64,000 nucleotides of DNA from Coniochaeta sp. PMI_546 (taxonomy: Eukaryota; Ascomycota; Sordariomycetes; Coniochaetales; Coniochaetaceae): contig MU271144.1 in the NCBI GenBank assembly GCA_021432605.1, positions 310,001 to 374,000 of the forward strand, given 5' to 3'. A program made the translations under genes and the position numbers. How positions within the stretch are numbered: position 1 is the first letter of the stretch; every line of letters begins with the position of its first letter. The notes below the pieces were generated by a model. The model searched no databases. It had not been told where the DNA came from and was given only the letters and a program-made list of their open reading frames with translations. This document shows positions 36,702 to 46,123 of the stretch, piece by piece.

Positions 36702-37791
36702 CTAGCCTTTCTTCTCCGCCACCGCCTTCTCCTCCATCTTGACCCTCGTCTTATACTCCCTCGGACTCTCCAACTTCTCCCCCCGTCCAAACCCAAGCCA
36801 CCCACCCCGCTCAACACTCCACATCCCCCTCCCCTTCCGCCTCGCCTCCTCCTCCGCAGCCCTATACCTCGCCTCCGCCGCCCTGCCCCCGAACTCCGCC
36901 CCGCTCTTGGCCTCGTACGTCGTCGCCAGCCCCCTCCTGAGCATCTCCAAGCCGACGTCCCTCCTCGGCCAGAAGAACGGCGGCCGCCTGACAAACACCG
37001 TGGCCACGATGCGGTCGTACTGGTCGCGCTTGTACAGGTACGCCCTCACCCGCCTCCCGGAGATGAAGGACTGCAGGAAGGACAGGGCCTCGCCGGAGAA
37101 TGGCTGCGCGGCGCGGCCAAAGTGCGCGCCCTCGGGGGCGTCTATGCCTGCTAGACGGATCGGGATCTGTCGCCAGGGCCCATCAGTAAAAGTGTTCCAG
37201 ACATAAATAAATACAAATTGAGAGGAGAGAGTACAGTGTAAAAGAAGGTAAAAATTGACAAAATAGAAAAAAACAACTCACCGTCCGTCCCCTCACCTCC
37301 TTCTTCCCAGTAGGCACCTTCCTCAACCACCCCCACCCCGCCAGCCGTCCGCCGGGGGTGTGGAACAGGTGGAAGTTATCCCCGTCGCCGACGCTGGTGA
37401 CCTTGCCCAGCAGGCTCCGCCTCCGGAAGTAAGCCGGCGACACGTGACCCGTCCCCGGCAGCCGGCGCAGGTACGAGCGGTAGAACTGGTGCAGGCCCAG
37501 GGCCGCCACGACGGCGATGGCGGTCGGCACCCAGTTGCGCGGCTCGGCGTAGTGGGCCCAGTCCGTGGCGTTGAGGGAGTCGTTCCATGAGACTGGGCGG
37601 TCTTTCTTTGCGGTTGGTGTGGGTTGCGGTGGTGGTATTATCGGTGCCGAGGAGGTTGGCTGTGAAGGAGGAGGAGTAGTTGCTGAATATGCGGAGGGGG
37701 GGATTGAGGAGCTCGTTGCGCTCGAGGTAGAGGCGCTACCTGGGCCATTCGGCGTTTGGGACGGCGCGTCTGACCAGAGACCCCATGGCAT
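36702..37791 (-). CDS. lcl3: Probable membrane-anchored endonuclease Lcl3 (staphylococcal nuclease fold)
   Basis: Fungal Lcl3 proteins are predicted mitochondria-associated membrane proteins with a thermonuclease domain. Two exons, 37791-37282 and 37166-36702, joined in phase 0 (GRT|IPIRLAG), give 324 residues. The N-terminal 75 residues are Pro/Ser-rich. A membrane segment follows (about 95-113, [18 protein letters not shown]). The SNase domain covers about 125-290: the strand [20 protein letters not shown], the active-site stretch RLAGIDAPE with Asp and Glu, and [12 protein letters not shown] with the conserved Arg. The intron (115 nt) lies inside the nuclease domain, just before the catalytic stretch. 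The ATG at 37791 (MPWGLWSD) fits the family; the frame is open further upstream but that part is unlike the family. The C-terminus is basic ([14 protein letters not shown]). Confidence 0.9.
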
Positions 37792-38310
37792 CGTGATCTG
37801 GGGGCTAAAGGAGTTGTGGTGACGTGCTGGTGGTAGAGCGATGGCGGGGTTTGCGTTGTGGTTGATGTTTGTAGTTGGAGTTCTGATATATGCGTAATTG
37901 CATATCTGCATATTCCGGGATACTAAGGTAATATTATGCAAATATTCATATTTGCGAATAAGCGGACATATAGATGGCCCCAGGAAGTCGAGACAGTACA
38001 TGATCATGTTTACTGGTACGGCTATGCTAGCTAGCACACAACAAGTGGAAAAGCAAAGTAAGTACTTCACAGAGCCTTGACGACTGGATCTCATTTTTTG
38101 CCAGTTGGTCTATTTTTTTCTCGACCCTTTCATCATGCAAAAAGATATGATTATCCCCCCCAGATACTTTGTGTATATGTACATCGAACAGAATCAGTCC
38201 TCACAGAGGATGGCATAAGTGCTGTCTGTCTTAGTCAGTGTCCTAGTCGGAACAAATAGTGCCATACATGCTCCTTTTTTGGAGCTGTACGTACAGCTAC
38301 AGCTAGCTGG
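37792..38310. promoter_or_regulatory. lcl3 upstream region with AT-rich inverted repeat
   Basis: This interval holds the lcl3 promoter and the 3' end of the small Cys/His gene. It contains the hyphenated inverted repeat GCAAATAT-TC-ATATTTGC (37938-37955), about 147 bp upstream of the lcl3 start, and the 16-bp palindrome AGCTGTACGTACAGCT (38283-38298) just after the next gene's stop codon. Confidence 0.5.
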
Positions 38311-38826
38311 TCAGTGCAAGCGCTTCCCTGAGATAGTCGTAAGAGACGTCGAACAGAGACAGACGCCGCCAACGAACATGTCGTTCCGCCTGATCGCCGC
38401 GTCAGTAGGCGTCGTCGGGACAGAGAGAGACAAAACGCGAGATGTCGTAGTAGCAGCAGTCTGAGACTCCTCCCCAGACCCAGCAGGTATCTCCCCCTTC
38501 TCCGCCATAGAATCTGTCCCCTCCCGCTGAGCATCGTAGGTCACTCCAGACCCCGGCCCCGAACAGGTACTAGAGCCGGTACCCCCAAACCCCCTCTTGG
38601 AGAGCTCCTCCCTCAGCCGTCTGATCTTCTCCGCAATCGTCGTAAGATTGTTATCGACCCTGACCTTCTTCTCCTTGCAGGCGGGACACATCTGCTCCAC
38701 CCTGACCGTCTTGAGCGGATGCGTCCTCGTGCCCTCGCACTCCGTCTTGTCGGGGCAGGGAGCGGCCATCCCCAGCGGAACTGAGTGGTTGCAGTGCCCG
38801 TAGACGAGCCGCTTTTGGTAGCACAT
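38311..38826 (-). CDS. Small Cys/His-rich protein of unknown function
   Basis: Single-exon frame of 171 residues from the ATG at 38826 (MCYQKRLVYGHCNHSVPLG). The frame is open 39 codons upstream, but the MCY start is preferred because many fungal proteins begin with MC followed by a C/H pattern. The N-terminal 60 residues contain a possible zinc-binding arrangement: Cys2, Cys/His in YGHCNHS, Cys in PCPDKTEC, and CPAC. A short charged helix follows (NLTTIAEKIRRLREELSKRG), then a Ser/Thr/Gly-rich tail ending in Cys residues. There is no signal peptide in the chosen start. I do not recognise a named domain. It could be a nuclear or cytosolic Zn protein; the tail may instead be altered by an unseen intron. 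Confidence 0.6.
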   Translation of the reverse strand: MCYQKRLVYGHCNHSVPLGMAAPCPDKTECEGTRTHPLKTVRVEQMCPACKEKKVRVDNNLTTIAEKIRRLREELSKRGFGGTGSSTCSGPGSGVTYDAQREGTDSMAEKGEIPAGSGEESQTAATTTSRVLSLSVPTTPTDAAIRRNDMFVGGVCLCSTSLTTISGKRLH

Positions 38827-39163
38827 CCTCGATAGGAGGACGGGGTATGCTGCTGGGATGGCGGATAGATGAAGAGATGTGGAGACGAGCGGTCGATTAG
38901 TCTTGGAGATTATGGTGCGAAGCAAAGTCGAAACAGTCCCCAAATATCAGCAGATCTGGTGTGATGACGGAAGTCGAGTAAGGAGAGAACACAAGATGCT
39001 GCGCTGTATACCGCTAGTTATCTAAATCTATCTATCGCTGTCTAGAGTTATGCCTTTCCGGGCCAACAATGCCATTATCCCACGCTTTACAGATGCCCCA
39101 GCCGCCAACAAAGAAAAGCAGACCAAAGCCTAACGCACCTTCTATCACCACACCCTGCTTTGT
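38827..39163. other. Spacer between the Cys/His gene and the disordered ORF
   Basis: Contains the promoter of the small Cys/His gene and the 3' region of the next frame. Nothing else was recognised. Confidence 0.4.
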
Positions 39164-40546
39164 TCATGCATCCGCATCCTCTGGCATGAACGAGATCCTC
39201 AAAGCCTCCCTCATTTTGCCCTTGAGCCTTCTCCGCACATAGGCCTCGCGCACCTCAACAGGCGCCCCATAAAGATGAGGCGGGACGTACGTCGGGAAGA
39301 TGTTGTCTGTCACAGCATCTTTGTACCAGGCGAGATCGTCACCCAGATTCGCGGCTTCTTTGTCAGTGGTGCAGGCATCCTTCGTGGTGGGACTGACAGC
39401 TTCATTTCCCGCACGGTTGGGATGGCTCGGTTCCTGTACCGTAGCATTATGGTCTCCGTCACATGAGAAGTCTGGGTTGAGGTCCGACTGCCGGATGTCG
39501 TCGAATTCCTGCTGGAACTCTGCCAAGACTTTCCGTACGTAGCTCGCTGCTGTGATATGTTTGATATCGCTGTCGGACAGATGCATCTCCTTCCCTTTTT
39601 TGGCTATGCTTCGAAACAACCGCTTTAACATGGTTGGGGCCTTTCTCGTTCCGATGTAAGGGTCCGGGTCGGGTGCTTCATCATCCGGGTCAGTAGCCGA
39701 AGCAACATACTTGCCGTCCGAGCTCTCCGCACCGGTGTCATCCGCAGCGGGAGCTGGTCCAGGAGGCGGTGAGCCAGTAGGGACTGGGTAAGGACCCGGT
39801 GGGCCGGGAGGAGGCAGCACCGGAGTAGCAGCGTCGGGCACAGCGGATTTCGGCCCCGTATCCTTCGGGCTGGCGTCTTTCAAACTGTCAGCACTGGTAG
39901 GTAAAGGAGGAACGCTAGCAGTTTGACACGCAGCATGAGTAGGGGGAGCGGCCGACACGCTAGAAGATCGACCTCGGGCCCTGGCGTGGGGAGTACGCAA
40001 AATGGGCACGGATGAGCCGGTGGCGGGAGGTGTTTCGCGCAGAGGATGGCTGACATTTTGCAATCCTTGGACTTCAGGAGTGTAACCAAGCCCGAGTACA
40101 TCGTCAGCAGGACGGCCGGCCGTGTGCGTCGTGTATTGTGCACGCCTCGAAGTGCCTCCAAGCTCTCGGTGCGGAGCTGACACTGGCAGCTCCGACACTC
40201 GAGATAGCCGCTCAACATCGTTAGCCAACGACCTGCGAGGTGTTGGCTCCAGAAGTTTACAACCTGGGACAAACTCTGGAGCGGAACCGTCGAGACCAGA
40301 AGGCGGGTAGGCAGGGTGGCCTATGGGTTTATGAAATGCTTGTTCCTGAACCCTCGCCCCCTCGCCAGTTCGGCCGTACGCGTTGTCGGAAGGGAGCGGA
40401 CTAAATGACCCGGCGGTGACGACAGGCTGGGTGATGTAGGCGGGACCAGGATAAGTCGCATAGGCCGGACCAGGGTTTGTGGCGTAGGCAGCTGGAGGGT
40501 ATATGCTGTGTGGATATATGCCACGCCAGCCCGTGACGAGTGGATC
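39164..40546 (-). CDS. Open frame continuing the disordered ORF after an in-frame TAG (ORF3)
   Basis: This is 460 codons with no stop, in the same frame as the upstream 40547-42400 frame and separated from it by one TAG (40547-40549). The first in-frame ATG is at 39631, about 305 codons downstream, so it is unlikely to be an independent gene. The sequence continues the same Tyr/Pro/Ala style as the end of the previous frame (YPPAAYATNPGPAYATYPG), then is Pro/Ser-rich and disordered, with a basic helical segment KRLFRSIAKKGKEMHLSDSD and a conserved-looking charged C-terminus (YVPPHLYGAPVEVREAYVRR). The stop could be removed by an in-frame 129-nt intron (40634-40506, donor GTATGG, acceptor ACACAG), though no good branch site is visible. 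Otherwise the gene has a nonsense change or uses read-through. Function unknown. Confidence 0.55.
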   Translation of the reverse strand, partial: DPLVTGWRGIYPHSIYPPAAYATNPGPAYATYPGPAYITQPVVTAGSFSPLPSDNAYGRTGEGARVQEQAFHKPIGHPAYPPSGLDGSAPEFVPGCKLLEPTPRRSLANDVERLSRVSELPVSAPHRELGGTSRRAQYTTHTAGRPADDVLGLGYTPEVQGLQNVSHPLRETPPATGSSVPILRTPHARARGRSSSVSAAPPTHAACQTASVPPLPTSADSLKDASPKDTGPKSAVPDAATPVLPPPGPPGPYPVPTGSPPPGPAPAADDTGAESSDGKYVASATDPDDEAPDPDPYIGTRKAPTMLKRLFRSIAKKGKEMHLSDSDIKHITAASYVRKVLAEFQQEFDDIRQSDLNPDFSCDGDHNATVQEPSHPNRAGNEAVSPTTKDACTTDKEAANLGDDLAWYKDAVTDNIFPTYVPPHLYGAPVEVREAYVRRRLKGKMREALRISFMPEDADA

Positions 40547-42400
40547 CTAGCCAGCATTCATTGGAGGGATAGCCGCAGGAAATGGAAGACCGCTACCGGG
40601 CTGTAGAGGCTGGGCGTTGTACGGCAAACCATACCCCAGGGCGAGCGGGGGATAGCCCATGACCGGCTGCTGATAAATCACGGTGTTCGGAGAAGCCACA
40701 GCGGGCGGAGGATGGGCTCCTCCAGGTGGATATGCTACCGTAGGTAAAACCATGAAAGACGGGGGAGCTATGGGCGGCAGGCAAGCCACGACAGGCCCTC
40801 GAGAAACCTGCTCGGCTGGAGGATCAGCCGTGATGTCCGGATCCCTAGTCCAGGGGCGGCGATCCCGGGTTATTGTGACCGGCGGCCGAACCGTGGTGGC
40901 CCGAGGGGGAGCCGCGCTGACCTTGGATCCGGCCCCCGTGGGCGACGGAGACCGGAAGATGAAGGGCCCGCCGTCCCTGGCCGCTCGCCACTGCCTCCGC
41001 CTCGCCGAATGCTGCCGCTTCGTGTCAAACCTCCCCTGCGGTTCCAATGCAGGCAGACGCTCAGGAGGAAATGCAGAAGGGCAGGCAGGCAATTCATGGT
41101 TCGCGGGAAGCCCGTGGATGAGCTTGCCATCTATAGACTGTGGACGCCCCATCGGACCTGGCGAATGCGCCCGCTCCGAATAGCTCAACCTCTTCTTCAT
41201 CGCTCTCTGCCCTTCAACGGGGACTGTGGGGGCGTTAACGGGAAGTCTGGGTGGCTCAGGACGACAAGGATGCCACTTGTTCGACCGCGTCCTATGCTTC
41301 CTTGCAAGTCTGGAAGTCTGGCTGGCACGGCCTTTCACAGACCTGGCGATGACATCTGGGGTCCTCTGCGCCATTGGCTTGATCTCAGTCTTTTCCAAAA
41401 CGTCGTCTATCCAGCTACTGATATGTTTGTCTGCAGTTGGCACAGGATGAGTGGCATTCGCAAGTGGCCCTCCATCGGTCGCTTGTACGGCAGACACGGG
41501 CTCGAACTTCTGGTCGATTGAGTGAGCGATCAGCCGTCCATCACTGCCATAATCCAACCGTATTTTCATGCTGTTACACATTCGTCCGCAGCAGCCATGG
41601 TCTTTTTGGCCATTTCTGGCGGTATGGTCCGACGACAAACCTTGCAATCGGGTGGGCGACCGAGGATTGCTGCCGCGAGGACTGATAGACGGAGGCCCTG
41701 CACCTTGGACATACGTGATTTTGTTGTACTCCTTGACGAAGGATCGAGGCTGACCATCGACTCTGAACCACAGGTCTGGAAGATTGCCTGTCTTGTTGGA
41801 TATATCAAGCGGCCTAGCGCCCCGAGACTGTGCACCAACTGGGGCCGTTGTAGACAGCGTAGTCGCCGGGTTAACTGGTGTTTCTGGGAGCTTTACTGTG
41901 TCTGATGTCTCTTTAGCCGCTGACGTGATCGGAGCCTTGGGTTGTTCGGCCTTCGGGTGAAACGCGTCATTCAATGGAGCACACGAAGGCTGTGACGGCA
42001 TATCTTCGACCTTGTTTGGGAGGTACTGGCGCAACAAGCCGTGAACGTCTTTTGTGTGGTCCTCGACCTCAACGACATTAATTCTCGGCTGTGACAGTGC
42101 GATCACACCTGCTCGGATCTGTTCATCAAGGTCGGACGACGTGGGGAGTATGTGTGTTGCGATCTTGGGCGGAGACGTTGGGACCTCGTCTTTCGGGATC
42201 GTCTGGATCGCCTGGATCGCTAGCCGGATCTCCTCGCGCAGAACATCACGAAAGATACTGTACATATAAGCGCGGCCAAGTTGCAGGCGGACCACAGCAT
42301 TGGGATGTCCACGCTCCTGAATACCTGCCTCGACCCGGGTGGCAGAGTCTCGCAGATCGCGTACCAGTGATTTCGAAATGTCCTCGGCGAACGAACCCAT
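40547..42400 (-). CDS. Large disordered hypothetical protein, N-terminal part (ORF2)
   Basis: From the ATG at 42400 the frame runs 617 codons to a TAG. Codons 1-60 are predicted helical and charged (GSFAEDISKSLVRDLRDSATR). The remainder is Pro/Ser/Arg-rich and lacks domains, apart from a cluster DHGCCGRMCNSMK that could bind metal or be modified, and repeated PPx/YP tracts near the end. The frame is open without a stop right up to the TAG that ends the HAD gene (42464), only 63 nt before this ATG. Those 21 codons look coding too (LEKDSDTLAQQQRLLEHL continues the helix), which is odd for an untranslated spacer. I cannot assign a function. It most likely forms one gene with the 39164-40546 frame, giving about 1080 residues in total. 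Confidence 0.65.
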   Translation of the reverse strand: MGSFAEDISKSLVRDLRDSATRVEAGIQERGHPNAVVRLQLGRAYMYSIFRDVLREEIRLAIQAIQTIPKDEVPTSPPKIATHILPTSSDLDEQIRAGVIALSQPRINVVEVEDHTKDVHGLLRQYLPNKVEDMPSQPSCAPLNDAFHPKAEQPKAPITSAAKETSDTVKLPETPVNPATTLSTTAPVGAQSRGARPLDISNKTGNLPDLWFRVDGQPRSFVKEYNKITYVQGAGPPSISPRGSNPRSPTRLQGLSSDHTARNGQKDHGCCGRMCNSMKIRLDYGSDGRLIAHSIDQKFEPVSAVQATDGGPLANATHPVPTADKHISSWIDDVLEKTEIKPMAQRTPDVIARSVKGRASQTSRLARKHRTRSNKWHPCRPEPPRLPVNAPTVPVEGQRAMKKRLSYSERAHSPGPMGRPQSIDGKLIHGLPANHELPACPSAFPPERLPALEPQGRFDTKRQHSARRRQWRAARDGGPFIFRSPSPTGAGSKVSAAPPRATTVRPPVTITRDRRPWTRDPDITADPPAEQVSRGPVVACLPPIAPPSFMVLPTVAYPPGGAHPPPAVASPNTVIYQQPVMGYPPLALGYGLPYNAQPLQPGSGLPFPAAIPPMNAG

Positions 42401-42463
42401 GAGATGCTCCAGTAGGCGTTGCTGCTGCGCCAAGGTGTCACTATCCTTCTCCAAGTCGAGGTG

Positions 42464-43429
42464 CTAGCCCACTGGTCGTGAAGAGGCTCCGCGTTCTTCA
42501 CGGGGTAGCTCCTCATCGCTTGAGGATACAACACCTGGGGACAGATTACCGCTCTGCAGGATCTCGGTGAAGTCTTGCGCCCAGGCAAACCGGAAGGTCT
42601 CGGTGACGTTACAAATGTGGTGGACTTGATGACCCATGACCCTCAATGCTTCGATCACAAAGTTGGACTTGACAGCTGGGTCTTGGTTGACCATGATGAT
42701 GGCCTTGTCGCACTCCAGCATGCAAGGAAGATCCGTCATGCTGTCGCCGATGTAAACATATGTCAGGTCCGCTCCAAGGTTTGGCAGCCTGTCCCTGGCG
42801 GCATTCATGGCGACCAATTTGTGGCCTCCTGTCAGCATCAGTCCATTGGGGTCGTCGGTCAGCTCAGGACCCGGGCCCTGGATTCTGCCGTAGCGTATAG
42901 TGTTGGAGATGACGTTGAGCCTGTGAGGGCTGATGCAACCTTTGATCCAGTCGTCGGACCAGTTGACAGACAAGACCGTGACGTCGGACTTCTTGGCAGC
43001 GAGGTACTTGAGTAGATCGTCGAGCCCGTCGCGGATCTCGATACGGAGTGTTAAGTCCTCAGACAGCATGGACTGGGCGGCCTTGTAGATCATGTGTGGA
43101 GACAGGTTCTCGAAGATGCGGTAGGCATTGATGAGGTCGACAGCCTGCCTCTCGATATCGACCCTGTCGTTGATGTGTGAAAAGATCAAGTGCTGCAGTC
43201 CCAGCTGACCGAGCCCCTCGAGTTGTTCTGGCGAGAAACCTAAGGGATGAGCCCTGTTGAATTTCTCCGTCTGGTCCTGGTACCATCTGCAGAGCGAACT
43301 CCACTGATCTAGTTTGGAATTGGAACGAGAGGCATACTGTCCGAGGAACTGGATGGTGTCTTCTTTGGTGATGGTACTATCAAAGTCCAGAAATATATGC
43401 ACTGGTCTGCCTGCCGTGCTGCCAGCCAT
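42464..43429 (-). CDS. HAD-superfamily phosphatase
   Basis: Predicted cytosolic small-molecule phosphatase, 321 residues, single exon. HAD motif I is HIFLDFDSTIT (nucleophile Asp15, acid/base Asp17); motif II is in VTVLSVNWSDDW; motif III/IV is VYIGDSMTDLPCM. The cap between motifs I and II is helical, as in the phosphoserine-phosphatase/MtnX-like branch. The substrate cannot be read from the sequence; family members act on small phosphomonoesters. The C-terminal 30 residues after FAWAQDF are Ser/Glu-rich and look like a disordered tail ending at TAG. Immediately after that TAG the same frame stays open into the large hypothetical ORF, so tandem read-through products or an unusual shared transcript should be considered. 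The ATG at 43429 fits the domain start well. Confidence 0.88.
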   Translation of the reverse strand: MAGSTAGRPVHIFLDFDSTITKEDTIQFLGQYASRSNSKLDQWSSLCRWYQDQTEKFNRAHPLGFSPEQLEGLGQLGLQHLIFSHINDRVDIERQAVDLINAYRIFENLSPHMIYKAAQSMLSEDLTLRIEIRDGLDDLLKYLAAKKSDVTVLSVNWSDDWIKGCISPHRLNVISNTIRYGRIQGPGPELTDDPNGLMLTGGHKLVAMNAARDRLPNLGADLTYVYIGDSMTDLPCMLECDKAIIMVNQDPAVKSNFVIEALRVMGHQVHHICNVTETFRFAWAQDFTEILQSGNLSPGVVSSSDEELPREERGASSRPVG

Positions 43430-44350
43430 TGGGTCTGTATTGAGTCCAAAGGATCGACTAGACTCTAGGTGTTGCTCTCATGTAAGAAAAGTGTGTTTGT
43501 CTAGTTGCTGTTATCCAAAGAAAACGACGATGTTGGGGCGGTGGGGCGAGCTGATGATGCAAGTGAAGAGATGTCGATGACCAACGAATACGATGATGGA
43601 TGGATGGACGGATGGGGAATACGGTGTGTCTGTGTTGGGTTTGGTTGAGGTTGAGTGGAAGAAGAACGACGGGACAACACAACTTAACATGATGAAAACA
43701 TGGCCAACCTCTTGACCGGGAGTTCTGCTGTGAAGTAAAGTGGGGACAGTGCAAGATGATTCAGGTGAACACGGAAGGAAGGCATCACGGGGGCGGAACG
43801 AGGCTCCTTCAAGCCAAATCTGCATCTGCCCTGACTGGAGACGAAGTAGCAGCCTGGCAGCGACCGGGACTCAGCGATGGCATCATCTTCTAAGGTAGGT
43901 TCATGAGTGTGTTTTCTAGTCGAGCAAGGGAAGTAAGATACTAATACTCCCGGACTCGCTCCCCGCCTATGTTACGGCAAACACGTCTGCTCGCGCTCTT
44001 TCTCCAAATTGAGCATATCCCAACCATGAATCTTGACGTCTAGGTCCATGCAAATCAACGAAAGAGGAAAAAAGTATGTGGCGGTGAGTACTTGCTCCCG
44101 ACCTATTTGATGCAAAGGGTATAATCTAAGGTATGTCCTGGACAGGAAGCCGCTTGCTCCATGCCGACCGAAAGGCAACTAGAAGGCCTTCCCTGCCACC
44201 ACCCTCTAACGCCGTTTCCATAGAGTAACATTGTACACAAATGCCCATTGCAAACTGTTCCATGGCAGTTTTCCATACCTGCCCTAATCCATAAGGTATG
44301 CACTGCACGACAAGAAGGAGGAATCCACAACGGCACCAAGCTAAGGTACC
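43430..44350. other. Intergenic region between the HAD gene and TFG2
   Basis: Contains the HAD gene promoter (with AAGGTA motifs near 43890, 44127 and 44292) and the TFG2 3' region. No gene was recognised. Confidence 0.5.
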
Positions 44351-45590
44351 CTAAGGCAACACATCCTCCATCTTGACGTCCTCCTCGTCATCGTCAACCG
44401 GCTCCTCTCCAACGGGGGCCACCGTATTCTCCTCCGGCATCGCAGTGCCGCCAGTCTGCTGCTTAGCCAGCAGCTCCCTGAACTCGGGCTTGAGCGTGTA
44501 GAGGTTCGAAAAGGGTCCCGTCCTGACCAGGATGGCCACCTTGTCCAGCGTCTCCCGCAGGTACGCCTCGGGCTGGTGCAGCTTCGCCCGCAGCCCCTTC
44601 ATCGACCAGTAGTTGTACTCGCTGAAGCAGCGGTTGATCTGGTCAAACAGCTCGTTCTCGGCCATCCGCGTCGTCTTGTTGTCCATCCTCTTCGTCTTCT
44701 CCACCTTGGGGGCCGTTTTCTGCGGTGACAAGGTTAGCTTACATACACGCCGAGATCAGAGTGTGGGAGATAAGATTGGAAATTGCACGTACAATGAAGT
44801 TATCAAACGCGTCGTGGGCGCCCTGGGTGCCGGCCTGGAGGATCCTACTCGGATCAATCTCCCGCGAATGCACGATGTCGGTCGTGGACTTGGGCTTCAT
44901 GGCCTCCTCTCTCTCGCGTTTCACAATGGTCTCGGTCTCGATGTTGTTCAGCGCGACTCCGGCCAGCTCATGCCTGATCCTGCCAGCGATGGCCGTCTTC
45001 TTCGGGATGGACTTCCGCGGCGGTATCCCTCCCTTCTTCCTCCGGTCCCAGCTCGTTGCAGCATTGTCCTTCTCGCTCTTGGACTTCATGAGGTAGGCTG
45101 GTATGCCTGCCTTGATGGCGTCTGCCTTGGCCTTGTTCTTGGAGGCGTACCCGGGGAGGTCCTGCTCCGTAAATATGTAGGTGTTGTTGACGTGTGCATC
45201 CGTGATATCCAAGTTATACTCCTTCGGAACGTTCTGGTGTTGGGGGATGTTGTCTTTCAGCAGCATCTGAAGCTTGGGCTGGGACACGTCGAAGCCTTGT
45301 CAGCATATCCCGCAGAAGTATCCTGGAAGGAGTGATCTCACTTGTGGCACGCCATTTTTGTCAACCTCGTTCCACTGCCTGATGGTTCCGATCTGGATCT
45401 CGGCATCATCATCCATCTCGGACCAAGCTTTCCATAGATTGTGCGGCAGGCGCGCAAGATACATGGTGCCTAGCGGGTCGCCGGCCAGGGTGTTATCGTA
45501 GAACTCGAGATCGCCGGCATCTTCGAGGTCATCGTCGTCGAGAAGAGGCGAGCCCACATCTGGTTCGGGCTTGATCTTGATGTCCGCCAT
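44351..45590 (-). CDS. TFG2: Transcription initiation factor IIF subunit beta
   Basis: Tfg2/RAP30, which with Tfg1 binds RNA polymerase II and stabilises the preinitiation complex in the nucleus. Three exons, 45590-45342, 45278-44793 and 44719-44351, joined in phase 0 at both junctions, give 367 residues. The N-terminal dimerisation barrel includes the stretch YLARLPHNLWKAWSEMDDD. A linker with the family pattern KSIPKKTAIAGRIRHEL follows. The C-terminal winged helix starts at RMAENELFDQINRCFSEYNYW and ends with LKPEFREL, before an acidic tail (DDDEEDVKMEDVLP). Introns are 63 and 73 nt, with GCTGAC and GCTAAC branch sites. The gene is divergent from smd1 across 533 bp. Confidence 0.95.
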
Positions 45591-46123
45591 TGCCAGGTGT
45601 CGTAGAGAGACGTTTCTCCAAGGTTCAAGGAGGAAACGAAACGACAGGAGCGGTTGAAGATCGTTAAATCAGGTCGTCGCAATGTCTTGTACTGGGAAGA
45701 GTGGTGAAAGAGCCGCCAAAACCACGAGCTGTCCTGCCTGGTGAAAGAGGTTTAGATGAAAGCCGACCCCACGGCTGCTTCAGTTGCCCTTTGTCGTCAC
45801 TGCATGTGTTGTAGTACTGTGTAGAGCTTAGTGCCACTACCTTACCTTAGTACCTTAGCCAGGGGTCCACAGCGTTATGCTTGGAAGTTGTTGGAGCATA
45901 AAGAGCACAAGGCACCAATCACAGCGTTTAAACTTTTGTGCATAGGTACCCCACCGGCATCGGATTATGTAAGGCAGATGTGGACTGGAGATTTTGGAGC
46001 TTCGAGGGTTCAGCCTGGCTGGTCGCGACGTCAAACAAGCAAAATCGACACCGATATCCGCTCATCCTGCCGCCCTCTGCAACAAATATAGCTTCAGGCA
46101 GAGTGTACTGAGAAGCCGCCAAC
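45591..46123. promoter_or_regulatory. Shared divergent promoter of TFG2 and smd1
   Basis: A 533-bp interval between two divergent start codons. It contains a direct run of TACCTTA-type motifs at about 45838-45858, a motif recurring in other promoters of the window. Confidence 0.55.

Noticed and set aside
39164-40228. ORF3 treated as an independent gene starting at 40228
   Set aside because: The codon there is TTG, not ATG; the frame is open well upstream and continues the composition of the preceding ORF.
40547-42454. ORF2 starting at 42454
   Set aside because: That codon is TTG; the first in-frame ATG is at 42400.
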